A DNA stretch of 64,000 bases from Gambelia wislizenii (lineage: Eukaryota > Chordata > Lepidosauria > Squamata > Crotaphytidae): the NCBI GenBank assembly GCA_030847615.1, contig JAUMIR010000001.1, positions 183,973,001-184,037,000 on the forward strand, written 5' to 3'. This document shows, piece by piece, positions 10,846 to 20,642 of this stretch (positions are counted from its first letter, which is position 1; every line of letters begins with the position of its first letter). Under the pieces are notes generated by a model, which was given only the letters and a program-made list of their open reading frames with translations, did no database searches and was not told the DNA's origin. The position numbers and the translations under genes are program-made.

Positions 10846-11470
10846 GTTATGGTCATGCAAAAGTAAGTTAGTAGATTCACTGGACTCAAATGTAACTCAA
10901 ACAAGATATGCCTGCAGAAGAAATTCTGGTGGTGCCACTGCTCTGTAAATGGTTGGATGAAAGGTAGCTAAATACTTTCTGTACTTTGGTCTTAGAATAA
11001 GGAAGCATTCTGAGGTTTTGTACAAGCACTTGTGCAGTGCCTTGCCCTGGCAAATATCATACATGATACAAGGCTTTGTGGGAACAAACTGAAATGGATC
11101 TTGACCTAGCAGAATTTCATTATGCTGAATTTCTGTTCTCTATTCTCAGGCATTGTGTGTTAAATCAGGAAAAGCTCTTCCTTACATGAGGAAGGGTCTT
11201 TGCCTGAGAAAAAAGAACTGAAGCCCAGAGATGTGCCTCCATTAGCATGATGAGAGATTGTGTGATGTGTTGCAAAGGTGATGTGTCTGGTACACCATCA
11301 GTTAGCACAAGGCATTGTTCAACATTTCAAGATGTTTCCATAAGCTAAGTCCATGTTCAGCAAAGCACTTTGCAGCTCTTGTACAATGGTTTGTGCCTTT
11401 TACTGTAAGTCGTACAGTGAGTATATTGACAGCCAATATTTTATTCCTCAAAGACTTTGGCCCAGACAAT
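10846..11470. other. Stretch without recognised feature
   Basis: No gene or classified repeat is visible. The 8 bp just before 11471 (cagacaat) are one half of the target duplication of the next element. Confidence 0.4.
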
Positions 11471-11585
11471 CAGGGCCGGTTTAAGGAATTTTGGGGCCCC
11501 CTGCAATGCTTTACTTTGGGGCCCCCATATGTTTATCTTAGATCAATGTAATCTAACCTATTCACCGTACAGGATGTTCAGATTA

Positions 11586-11823
11586 TAGTAGGACCCCCGT
11601 ATCGATGGATTCATTATCCATGGAACATAAAACAGCACACCTACCATAGAGTCTTCCTAGAAAATGTGTCTTCCCTAGCCCTTTTCTAGGCCCTCCAAGG
11701 CAACTCTATGGTATTTTAAACCAGAAGTCCCATTATTTTCAATGGCGTTCACTATTATTCATGGTTTTCAGAATCCACGCCCCCCCCCCAAACCAATCCC
11801 CAGTGGATAAGAGGGGCCTACTA
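11586..11823 (+). mobile_element. Tigger/pogo-like MITE, subfamily B
   Basis: Ends tagtaggacccccgtatc and the inverse 'gaggggcctacta', with TA on both sides. Body landmarks 'cttcctagaaaatgtgtctt' and 'caatggcgttcactattat' are shared with the copies at 16.3 and 38.8 kb. It splits the surrounding hAT-like element, so it inserted later. Confidence 0.8.
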
Positions 11824-11949
11824 TATTACATAATTTGCCACCAATAATTTAGTTTAAAAACTATATTATAGGCACTAACATAATATTTTTTGTTTATTAG
11901 CAATTAATGTAATGGTGTAGATTTCCTCAAAGAAAATAAAGAGTAGACT

Positions 11950-12463
11950 ACAAGCTGAACATGAGTTAGCAGTGTGATGCAGCAGCAAAAAATGCCAATG
12001 CGATTCTAGGCTGCATTAATAGGAGTAGTGTCTAGATCAAGGGAAGTAATAGTATCACTCCTTTCTGCTTTGGTCAGACCTCACCTGGAATACCGTTTCC
12101 AATTCTGGGCACAAGAAAGATACTGAGAAGGATGGTGCGAGATCTGGAAGCCATTACGCCCTATGAGGAACGGCTTAGTGAGCTGGGTATGCTTAGCCTG
12201 GAGAAAAAAAGGTTGAGAGGTGACATGATAGCCATGTTTAAATATTTGAAGGGATGTCATATTGAGGAAGGAGCAAGCTTGTTTTCTGCTGCTCCAGAGA
12301 TTAGGACACGGAGCCATGGGATCAAACTACAGGAAAAGAGATTCCACCTGAATATTGGGAAGAACCTCCTGACAGTAAGAGCTGTTTGGAAGTGGAATAC
12401 ATTGCCTTGGAGTGTGGTGGAGTCTCCTTCTTTGGGTTTTTTTAAACATAGGTTGGATGGCTG
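11950..12463 (+). mobile_element. CR1 LINE fragment
   Basis: This encodes the C-terminal part of a CR1 reverse transcriptase, from a decayed '[16 protein letters not shown]'-like start through [36 protein letters not shown] and SVVESPSLGFFKHRLDG. The first 170 bp carry deletions and frameshifts; from 12132 one frame is open. The copy stops at the 'RLDG' position, so the usual CR1 3' untranslated end and octamer tail are missing. It lies inside the hAT-like element. Confidence 0.85.
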
Positions 12464-12564
12464 AAGACGACCAAGGGGGAAAGGGAGAGGAGAGGAACCA
12501 AGACATGTTAAAAGCAGCTGGAAAAATGGGCTGGAAGGGATCTATGTGCAAGGAAGGAAAGGGA

Positions 12565-12567
12565 CAA

Positions 12568-12599
<32 letters not shown>

Positions 12600-12600
12600 A
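12565..12600 (+). repeat. (AAAG)n microsatellite
   Basis: Roughly eight uninterrupted AAAG units within the interior of the hAT-like element. Confidence 0.95.
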
Positions 12601-13039
12601 GCCCTTTCTGAGGGAGACAACCCTCAAATTCCCTGTCTCTCTCTCTCACACACACTCACCCTCTCCGACATGCCTCTCCCTCCAGCTTCTGCCAGGGAGG
12701 GCTGCTGTTTCTTTCTCTTTCTCTTTCTCTTTGGTTTTGGAGAGAGGCATGGGTTTTGTTTTGTTTGTTTTTTTAAAAAAGCCAGCAGGAGGTTTTTGGA
12801 GGAGGAGGGTAAGAGGGGGCTCCTCCCGGCTGTCTCCTGGCTGTTCCTTCGTCAGATTAAGGAGGCCAACACGGGGCCCTCTCTTGACCTTGGGGCCCCC
12901 TGCCAATGCTGATTTGGCAGACAGGTTAAACCGGCCCTGCAGACAATGGCCTAATCATGCATTATTCCCTGAGTGACAACGAAGGGGAGATATCTTCTGT
13001 TTATCAGCATAAAAAGGGAACCATCTGGGACTATGGAGA

Positions 13040-13610
13040 TTATCAGATAGGAACGCAAAAAGCGTTCAAGTCCCACAATCTCCAATCCCATCCCTTTCCC
13101 AGCACAATACCCTCCCCATCAGACTTACCTTCTCTTCTGTCCAAAGACAGCCAAGGCATGAATGGAGCTTGAACGGAGCTCCACTCACTTTCTGGACTGA
13201 AATCCCTCCCATTCTCATGAGAAGACATGAGCATGGGAAATTCAATAATAAAAAGAAAAATACACACACACACACAGTTTACACAAGCACATACACACAC
13301 TAAAAAAATAACAAGTAACCCAGGGAGGTTACGAAAAAGAGGGTAGCCTACCTGGTTCTTGTCATCCCACTTGGAAGTGTTCTGGCAGGATGACCCATTG
13401 CCACCGGAATCACAATCAAAAACGGCATGAGGTTTCAGATGCTGGACCAAAACAGGACGGGCAATCCATTTACAGCTCCAGCCTCTCAATAAAAAGAAAT
13501 GCCAGAATAATGACAGTGAAATGCAAAAAGACAGTGTTGTGTGATATTGGCCTCCTTGTGCGTTCGTTCCACTGTCATTATTCTGGCACAACGTTAGCAG
13601 CATCTGATAA
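13040..13610. mobile_element. DNA transposon with TTATCAGA ends, copy 1
   Basis: The ends are ttatcagat (13040-13048) and the inverse atctgataa (13602-13610). The interior matches the 34717-35264 copy: 'acttaccttctct', 'catgggaaatt', 'aacccagggagg', 'gcctacctgg', 'agaagtgttct'-like stretches in the same order and spacing. A second inverted repeat lies inside: gccagaataatgacagtg near 13500 and its complement near 13570. No coding capacity. Superfamily undetermined. Confidence 0.65.
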
Positions 13611-13721
13611 TCGTCTATGACATGCAAATGCCATAATGAAATATTTGAGGTGTGCGTAACAGTGTCTCCTTCACGTGTTAATGATGTCAAAAGTCTGCAC
13701 CTATACTTGTATCTGAGTGTG

Positions 13722-13878
13722 TACGTGTCTTCAGATTGCCTGTTGACTTATAGCAGCCCCATGAATTTCATAGGGCTTTCTTAGGCAAGGAATACTTAGA
13801 GGTGATTTTGCCAGTTCCTTCCTCTGAAATATAGCTTCCAAGATCAGATGCGATCTGGTGCCTTTAGGGTATTTAGGC
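13722..13878 (-). mobile_element. 5S-derived SINE, internally deleted
   Basis: Minus-strand copy with body landmarks 'gcctaagaaagccctatg' and 'ctaagtattccttg' and a short remnant of the 5S-like head (gatctggtgcctttagggta read on plus). The middle of the 5S part is lost by a deletion joining 'atatagcttcc' to 'aagatcag'. Confidence 0.7.
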
Positions 13879-14051
13879 CCTTTGCACCTAAACTTAGTAC
13901 TACTAAAAACTTTTCAAGTATCTTTATTTGTCTTTCTTTCTTTTTCTTTTTTTCTTGTACAGAAATTTCTGTTCTATGTTCCCCTCCACAAGAGTCACTC
14001 AAAGGGAATAACAAGGTATAAACACATTAAAAAGAAAAAAGAAAGACAATA

Positions 14052-15202
14052 CAGTTGCCCCTCCACATTTGCAGCTTTAAAATTCGAGGTTTTGACTAGT
14101 CGTGGTTTTGGGAGTACCCCCCCCCACCATCCAAAAAACTACAATGGGGTCGCTGCTCCTGGGGTGGGCGGGATGGGGTTGGAGGAAGCAGCTATGATGC
14201 TTGGGTAGTCCCGTCGCTGCTCCTGGGGGGGCGGGAGAGGGTGGGAGGAAGCAGCAATGAGGCTTGGGTTGTCCCGTCGCTGCTCCCGGGGGGCGGGAGA
14301 GGGTGGGAGGAAGCAGCAATGAGGCTTGGGTAGTCCTGTCGCTGCTCTTGGGGGGCGGGAGAGGGTGGGAGGAAGCAGCAATGAGGCTTGGGTAGTCCTG
14401 TCGCTGCTCTTGGGGGGCGGGAGAGGGTGGGAGGAAGCAGCAATGAGGCTTGGGTAGTCCTGTCGCTGCTCTTGGGGGGCGGGAGAGGGTGGGAGGAAGC
14501 AGCAATGAGGCTTGGGTAGTCCCATCGCTGCTCCTGGGGGGCGGGAGAGGGTGGGAGGAAGCAGCAATGAGGCTTGGGTAGTCCCGTCGCTGCTCCCGGG
14601 GGGCGGGAGAGGATGGGAGGAAGCAGCAATGAGGCTTGGGTAGCCCCGTCGCTGGTCCCGGGGGGCGGGAGAGGGTGGGAGGAAGCAGCAATGAGGCTTG
14701 GGTAGTCCTGTCGCTGCTCTTGGGGGGCGGGAGAGGGTGGGAGGAAGCAGCAATGAGGCTTGGGTAGCCCCGTCGCTGGTCCCGGGGGGCGGGAGAGGGT
14801 GGGAGGAAGCAGCAATGAGGCTTGGGTAGCCCTGTCACTGCTCCTGGGGGGGGCGGGAGAGGGTGGGAGGAAGCAGCAATGAGGCTTGGGTAGTCCCGTC
14901 GCTGCTCCTGGGGGGGTGGTGGAAGAGGGTGGAAGGAAGCAGCGACGAGGCTTGGGTAGCCCTGTCGCTGCTCCTGGGGGGGGGAGAAGGTGGGAGGAAG
15001 CAGCGACGAGACTTGGGTAGTCCCCTTGCTGCTCCTGAGGGATGGGAGAGGGTGGGAGGAAGCAGCGACAAGGCTTGCCAAGCCCCGTTGCTGGTCCTGG
15101 AGGGGTGGGAGGGCGGTGGCGTGACCTAGTTTTTATTTGCGGTTTTTTCACATTCACTGAGGTCTCACGCCCCTAACCCCCGCCAATGTGGAGGGACAGC
15201 TG
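14052..15202. mobile_element. TIR-bounded minisatellite element, copy II
   Basis: A 1,151-bp unit starting cagttgcccctccacattt and ending with the inverse 'aatgtggagggacagctg', TA on both sides. Relative to copies I and III it is inverted: the segment with gggggttaggggcgtgaga and the 'tgtgaaaaaaccgcaaata' landmark lies at its right end. The centre is a G-rich minisatellite. Frames of 200-334 codons on the minus strand are translations of the tandem repeat and not genes. Confidence 0.85.
14146..15090. repeat. 61-62-bp G-rich minisatellite
   Basis: About 15 head-to-tail units: 'ggcttgggtagtcccgtcgc', 'tgctcctggggggcgggaga', 'gggtgggaggaagcagcaat'. Nearly every unit contains at least four G runs separated by 1-4 bases (ggggggcgggagagggtggg), the consensus of a G-quadruplex on the plus strand. 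Units are more alike in the centre than at the right edge. Confidence 0.9.
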
Positions 15203-15389
15203 TACTACCATTGAAACAATTACCTCCAAAAGCTCCACCTAAGACTAAAAGCAACACTAAGAGGGGCTCAGGGGGACACAGTTTAGAGCTTATAAAAATT
15301 ATAACATTAACTCTCTCTCTCTTTGTGTGTGTGTCTATTATGCATTATGAGAAAATGTTTGGACAAAGTCACACTAGATTTGAAAGATA

Positions 15390-15725
15390 CCGTACTTTTG
15401 GGATGATGTGATTTATAACCTAAACTGTTTGCAAACTCCAGTCCTGCTGAGGCACCCCACTCATTTCCTCAAAGGCAACTGGCTGGGTTTACACCAAATC
15501 TGGATGGTATGTTTGTGGTGGTCTGATTTACAATATAATTTACTTAGAATATGAGGAATCCACTTTAGGGGATCCCTGGTGGGATACCCCACTAATCTCC
15601 TTGAAAACAGCTGGATGGATTTATGCCAAATTTAGAGTGCATGTTTATGATGATTTGACTTAAAACATAGGCTTTATGATACATGAAAAACACACTTTAG
15701 GGATATCATTGATAAGGCATTCAAA
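15390..15725. repeat. Diverged tandem repeat, about 140 bp
   Basis: Two and a half diverged units. The landmark 'caccccactcatttcctc' at about 15451 returns as 'taccccactaatctccttg' at about 15585. 'ctggctgggtttacaccaaa' returns as 'ctggatggatttatgccaaa'. 'gtggtctgatttacaa' returns as 'gatgatttgacttaaaa'. Origin unknown. Confidence 0.6.
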
Positions 15726-16005
15726 TAGTTACAGGCACTGCCAGACAGTAAAATAATCTCTGCAAGTGGCAAGTTTTGTTCCTGTACAAACCAATTTGGG
15801 AGATCCAGATGATGTTTTCCTCATTCTGAAATATTTCCTGGGAGCACCAAGACTTTTCATTCCCACACCCCAGGTTGATTTAAATTAACCTAGTACTTTC
15901 AAAACCCAATACTTGCCAATGTGTTTCTACTGTCTTGGAAGCAGTAAAGATGGCCATCACCAAGTAAACACAGCTATTGTTTTCAGGAAACACACTACAT
16001 GGTTA

Positions 16006-16196
16006 TAGTGCTATTATTCCACTTTAACTGCTATGGCTGCCTCCTGTGGAATTCTGGGGTTTGTAGTTTAGTGAGGTCTAAAAGCTCTCTGGCTGAGAAT
16101 GCTAACTGCCCCTCCCTAAACTACAAATCCTAGGATTCCACAGGAAGCAGCCAGAGCAGTTAAAGTGGAATAATAGCACTATAACAGTGTAATGTG
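16006..16196. mobile_element. Palindromic MITE
   Basis: Two arms of about 80 bp form an imperfect palindrome. The left arm starts cacactacatggttatagt and continues gctattattccactttaact. The right arm is the complement, ending 'taacagtgtaatgtg'. The arms include the 'ggaattctggggtttgtagt' block also seen in the 19.86-kb element. Non-coding foldback element, superfamily unclear. Confidence 0.7.
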
Positions 16197-16288
16197 ATAA
16201 GCTAGACAGATTCAACAGAGATCAAGTGAGGGAAAGAGGAATGTTAGCACTTAAAACAAAATGATCCTAATGCTTAAACAGTGTAATA

Positions 16289-16530
16289 CAGTAAGACCCC
16301 CCATATCCACTAATTCATTATCCACTGATTCAGTTATCCATGGGACACAAAACATGACACCTACCATGGAGTCTTCCTAGAAAAGGTGTCCTCTCTAGCC
16401 ATTTTCTAACTCTGTGGTATTTTAAACTGGAAGTCCCATTATTTACAATGGTGTTCACTATTATTCACGGTTTTTGGTATCCACGCCCCCCCCCCCAAAC
16501 CAATCTCCAGCGGATACAGGGGTCCTACTG
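16289..16530 (+). mobile_element. Tigger/pogo-like MITE, subfamily B
   Basis: Ends cagtaagaccccccatatcc and the inverse 'caggggtcctactg', with TA at both flanks. Body as in the 11.6- and 38.8-kb copies. A C run lies at 16485-16496. Confidence 0.85.
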
Positions 16531-17165
16531 TATTGTTACAAAACTCTGGCATTTTGAATATAACTCCTGAATAATAATTTAAAAGGCTCAGTGAAAATCG
16601 GTAAAAACCAGTTTCTGAGGTGTTACATGGGACTGGATGTGACAAGTTATCAGTAGGTGGGGGAAGGCGAAGGAGGAAGGCAGAGAGAGAAAACTGTGAT
16701 ATTTCAAGAAAGAGTTTGAATGCAAACTCAAATAGAAACAGAACTGGAAATTCTCAATACTTTCTGAGATTTTTTTACCCATCTAGAGGCACCCTAACTT
16801 AGATGAAGCTCAGTACTTCTGCAAGTGATAAATAAATTAAAGAGCAACTGAATTAAGGCCTGGTTTTAAAAGATAAAGCACCAGCCAACTACCACAAGGG
16901 AGGATGATAGCATAATTTTGGGGGCAGAGAATTCTAAATATTGTGCACTGCCAGAGAAAAAAGCTTCTTATGTGCAGCCATCAAATGCACTTCATATGGA
17001 AATAGTATCTACAACTTGCAATTCTGTCTCTTTCAGTTTAAATGGACCTTGTTTCTAACACCTATTGATCACTATTAAGGATCAAAACACATACAGCTTT
17101 TTTATATAAAAAAAGCACTACTGCTTTCAGCTCAGTCTTATTGGAAATTAGTAGATCTTAGAAAA
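16531..17165. other. Stretch without recognised feature
   Basis: No gene or classified repeat is visible. Short frames on both strands overlap one another. Confidence 0.4.
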
Positions 17166-17224
17166 GCTACATACATACATATACTTTATTATTACAATCA
17201 TAGACCAGCTTCAAAAATTAAAAA

Positions 17225-17914
17225 AGGCATTTCTCTAGGCATTTCTAGAACCTCCAATGTGATTCTATGGTCAACTTCTGGTGTTCATCTCATTGAAAAT
17301 AAAAGGGTTCCCTATGATTCACGGTTTCAGGTATCCATGGGGAGTCTTGGGGGTTGTCAAAATGGTCAAAAAATCCCTCCTGGAATTTGCTGGGAATCCT
17401 ACCTGTCTAAATGGGTTCCTGCGCCAATCCACACTATTCGGAAGGAGGGGGACCCAAAACGGCAAAACCAACGCCGTTTCTTATATTAAAAAAAAAAAAA
17501 ACCCACAAGGGGGAGTGCACATTCCTACTCATTGGAACAAGTGAATGACAAGCAATTCGAAGGGAAGCACAAAGTTGATTGGCCGAGTGAGCACGGGGCC
17601 GGGTTTGCTGCTATCATGTTGGATTTTTGCCTTAGTGATCACTCATTAAGGCGATAAAATTGGATAGTTATTTTTTGTTTTTCTTTCCTGTTAAATCAGA
17701 AAATCACTATATCGCTCCAACACACCTTGGACGACTTTATAAAAAAATAATGGGCAGCAGCGAAGAACGAATGTGAGTAAATCACTCATGGCCGCCATCT
17801 GGAATCCAAGGCTTATGGGGGCTATGCCTTTACTATGAGGTACCCCTTCCCCCCCCCCCCTTCATTTAGATGGGCCCATGGAATGTATCCCTCGTGGATA
17901 CTGGGGTCGACCTG
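17225..17914 (+). mobile_element. Left-truncated Tigger-like MITE split by a Harbinger-like MITE
   Basis: The left piece (17225-17349) shows subfamily-B-like body motifs ('ctaggcatttctagaacctc', 'tgattctatggtcaacttct', 'ggtatccatggggagtcttg'). The right piece (about 17881-17914) continues with 'gtggatactggggtcgacct' and ends at a TA. Removing the middle restores the usual spacing of the Tigger element, so the inner element inserted into it. Confidence 0.65.
17350..17879 (+). mobile_element. Harbinger-like MITE
   Basis: Starts ggggttgtcaaaatggtcaa and ends tcatttagatgggccc, with imperfect inverted ends. The flanking trinucleotides ttg and atg differ at one base. The interior carries the family landmarks 'ccaatccacactattcggaa', 'gttgattggccgagtgagca', 'atgttggatttttgccttag' and 'ggccgccatctgga'. 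Non-coding. Confidence 0.65.
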
Positions 17915-18035
17915 TACTTCTTATTGACACAGAGTAACAAATACATAAATGTCTTCACTGTAGGTACGAATTTGTACCTACTAGTACTAATATTACTGAA
18001 AAGGTTTAAGCGTTTTACTTTTTTCATTGCAACTA

Positions 18036-19064
18036 CCAAAGGGTGCTCAGCAATGGCTCCTCTTCACCTTGGAAAGATGTGACCAGTGGGGTGTCACAGG
18101 ATTCTGTCCTGGGCCCAGTGCTATTCAACATCTTTATCAATGACTTGGATGAGGGAATTAGGGGCATACTTACCAAATTTGCAGATGACACCAAATTAGG
18201 AGGAGTAGCTAATACCCTGGAGGACAGGATCAAAATTCAAAATGACCTGAATAGATTAGAAAGCTGGGCCAAAGCTAACAAAATGAAATTCAATACGAAG
18301 AAATGGAAGGTACTGCACTTAGGGCGAAAAAATGAAATGCATAGATATAGGATGGGGGAGACCTAGCTGAACGAGACTACATGCGAAAGGGATCTAGGAG
18401 TCCTAGTAGACCACAAGTTGAGCATGAGTCAACAGTGTGGTGCAGCAGCTAAAAAGGCCAATGCAATTTTGGGCTGCATCAATAGAAGTATAGTGTCTAG
18501 ATCAAGGGAAGTAATAGTGCCGCTCTATTCTGCCTTGGTCAGACCTCACCTAGAATACTGTGTCCAGTTCTGGGCACCACAATTCAAAAAGGATATTGAC
18601 AAATTGGAGCGTGTCCAGAGAAGGGTGACTAAAATGGTGAAAGGTCTGGAAACGATGCCTTATGAGGAGAGACTTAGGGAGCTGGGTATGTTTAGCCTGG
18701 AAAAAAGACGGTTAAGAGGCGATATGATAGCCCTGTTTAAGTATTTAAAGGGGTGTCACATTGAGGATGGAGCAAGCTTGTTTTCTGCTGCTCCAGAGAT
18801 TGGAACACGAAGCAATGGATGCAAGCTCCAGGAACAGAGATTCCACCTCAACATGAGGAGGAACTTTTTGACAGTAAGAGCTGTTCAGCAGTGGAACACA
18901 CTCCCTCGGAGCGTGGTGGGGTCTCCTTCCTTGGAGGTCTTTAAAGAGAGGCTGGATGGCCATCTGTCGGGGATGCTTTGATCATGATTTCCTGCATGGC
19001 AGGGGGTTGGACTGGATGGCCTTCCTGGTCTCTTCCAACTCTGCAGTTCTATGATTCTATGATA
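18036..19064 (+). mobile_element. CR1 LINE 3' part, with intact 3' end
   Basis: From about 18036 this encodes the CR1 reverse transcriptase from the VLGPVLFNIFINDLDEG block through the catalytic FADD box (18178-18189), then after an in-frame stop at 18364-18366 the C-terminal part (18418-18981): [48 protein letters not shown]. It ends in the typical CR1 3' region with the hairpin-like 'gggggttggactggatggcc' and an octamer tail (ttctatgattctatga). 5' truncation removed the endonuclease and the RT N-terminus. It is the best-preserved CR1 in the window. Confidence 0.95.
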
Positions 19065-19860
19065 CCAAGAATCTCTATGAATTGGCTGGGAAATCTGTGA
19101 ATTGTGTGCCAAAAAGTAACTTCTCCTATCTCTAAGAATTAAATATAGTGTCTGAGAAACAAAATTATGTGTAGTAATGCATATGTATATAGTGCATATG
19201 TATGAGAATTTTGTGTGTGTGCCTAAGAAATGGTAGTTAACTTCTGAAAAAGTGAACTTAACATTTGTGTGTGTGATTGTACTTTATGTAATATATTATA
19301 ATTATATAATATATTTATATAATATATTATATCTTTTAGAACTTTTAAAAAGAAACCTACAACTCACATTTTTACAAGAGAAATAAGGCTGGACTTTATT
19401 AACAGATGATTTGTAACACAAGTTCACTTTGAAAAACATTTGTTTAGTTAATGATCTATGCAAAGAGTGGGTTTTTTCTTGTTCTTCTTAAGCTTAATAA
19501 TTATTAGGGGTGTTGCTGTTTATGTTTGCACAGAACACATGCTTTGACTTCAGCTGTGGTTGTTAAGAAAAACACTGTTGGGGCGATTATAGGCTTGAAT
19601 TAATATCTGAACTTTAACAAGGAGAAAAAATAAATAAAAAGGTCACCCACAAAGTAATTATTTTCCCCCCGAGTCTTGACCAGAAGAATACATTTGTGGG
19701 TACTTCCAAGCATACAACTCTTGATGCTACAAAATGAAAGAAATGTTGAAGCTGTTCCATCTTTCCCTCTACAATAGAATTCTTGAGGAAAGATAAAACA
19801 TGCAAAAAGTGACGAAAAAACACAACAGTGTTACAAATAGATGATAATAATAGTTGTTGA
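19065..19860. other. AT-rich stretch without recognised feature
   Basis: Contains an AT-only palindromic tract around 19285-19335 (alternating TA). No gene or classified repeat is visible. Confidence 0.4.
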
Positions 19861-20048
19861 CACACTGCAGAAATAATGCAATTTGACACTGCTTTAACTA
19901 TCATGGTTCTATCCTATGGAAGCCTGGGATTTGTAGTCTGTTGTGACACCAGAGCTCTTTGACAGAGAAGGTTAAATATCTCACAAAACTACAAACCCCA
20001 GAATTCCATAGTAAAGTGGTGTCAAACTGCATTATTTTTGCAGTGTGT
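19861..20048. mobile_element. Palindromic MITE with cacactgcagaaataatgc ends
   Basis: Left end cacactgcagaaataatgc, right end its inverse ('gcattatttttgcagtgtg'). The arms extend inward through 'tttgacactgctttaact' and 'gggatttgtagt'. It is related to the 16.0-kb palindromic MITE by the shared ctttaact and ggatttgtagt blocks. The flanks show no clear target duplication. Confidence 0.75.
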
Positions 20049-20642
20049 CAGCAGCCAATGTCTGGAACTCCTTGTAAAATTCCATACATGGGGTGTAATC
20101 TATACACTGGAATATAGGTAGAGAAACCCCTGTGTTAAAACATTGGAGAGCTGCTGCCAGACAGTGTCAACAGTACTGGGCTGAATGGAGCAGTGGCTCT
20201 CTCTCCTCTCTGGCTTTTCTTCGCAAACGAAGATTCAGGAAGGACTCATCCCGCGCTTACTGCAAGCATGCTGATGACTAAAAAGGCCAATCCAAGATAA
20301 ACAAGTCTGGTTGCAGAAAGCACAGCAGAAGGTCTCTTTGGGTGATGTTTCCGGGTTGTGATTCTTTCTGCGTTGTGGTTTATCTTCAAGACTTGTTCGG
20401 CATGAGTTCTCAAATAAGGCTGCAGCATTGTGGATAGTGCGTCTCCATGCCTCCCAATGTGAGGCCAGGGTGGACCATTGTTGCTGATCAATTTGGCCGA
20501 GCCTGAGATGTTGTTTCAGGGAGTCCTTTTATTGCTTTTTTGGAGCACCCCTCTTACGCTGACCCGTGGCAAGTTCACCGTAGAGTACTATTTTTGGGAG
20601 GCGATGGTCCTCCATCCTAGAAATGTGCCCTGCCCAGCGCAG

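Larger units (their letters stand above)
11471..12939. mobile_element. hAT-like element with nested insertions
   Basis: The ends are cagggccggtttaaggaat and the inverse 'gttaaaccggccctg'. The flanks carry an exact 8-bp duplication, cagacaat at 11463-11470 and 12940-12947, diagnostic of hAT integration. The left terminal 115 bp match the 229-bp copy at 40.2 kb. Inside lie a subfamily B Tigger MITE (11586-11823), an AT-rich part, a CR1 piece (about 11950-12463) and a purine/pyrimidine-rich part with an AAAG microsatellite. No hAT transposase frame is recognisable. Confidence 0.85.

Noticed and set aside
14146..15090. CRISPR-like regular repeat
   Set aside because: Units are contiguous with no unique spacers and the setting is a vertebrate genome; it is a minisatellite.
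14077..15157. Minus-strand frames of 204-334 codons, Pro/Ser-rich
   Set aside because: Translations of the 61-62-bp minisatellite. The same repeat peptide appears in all three minus frames.
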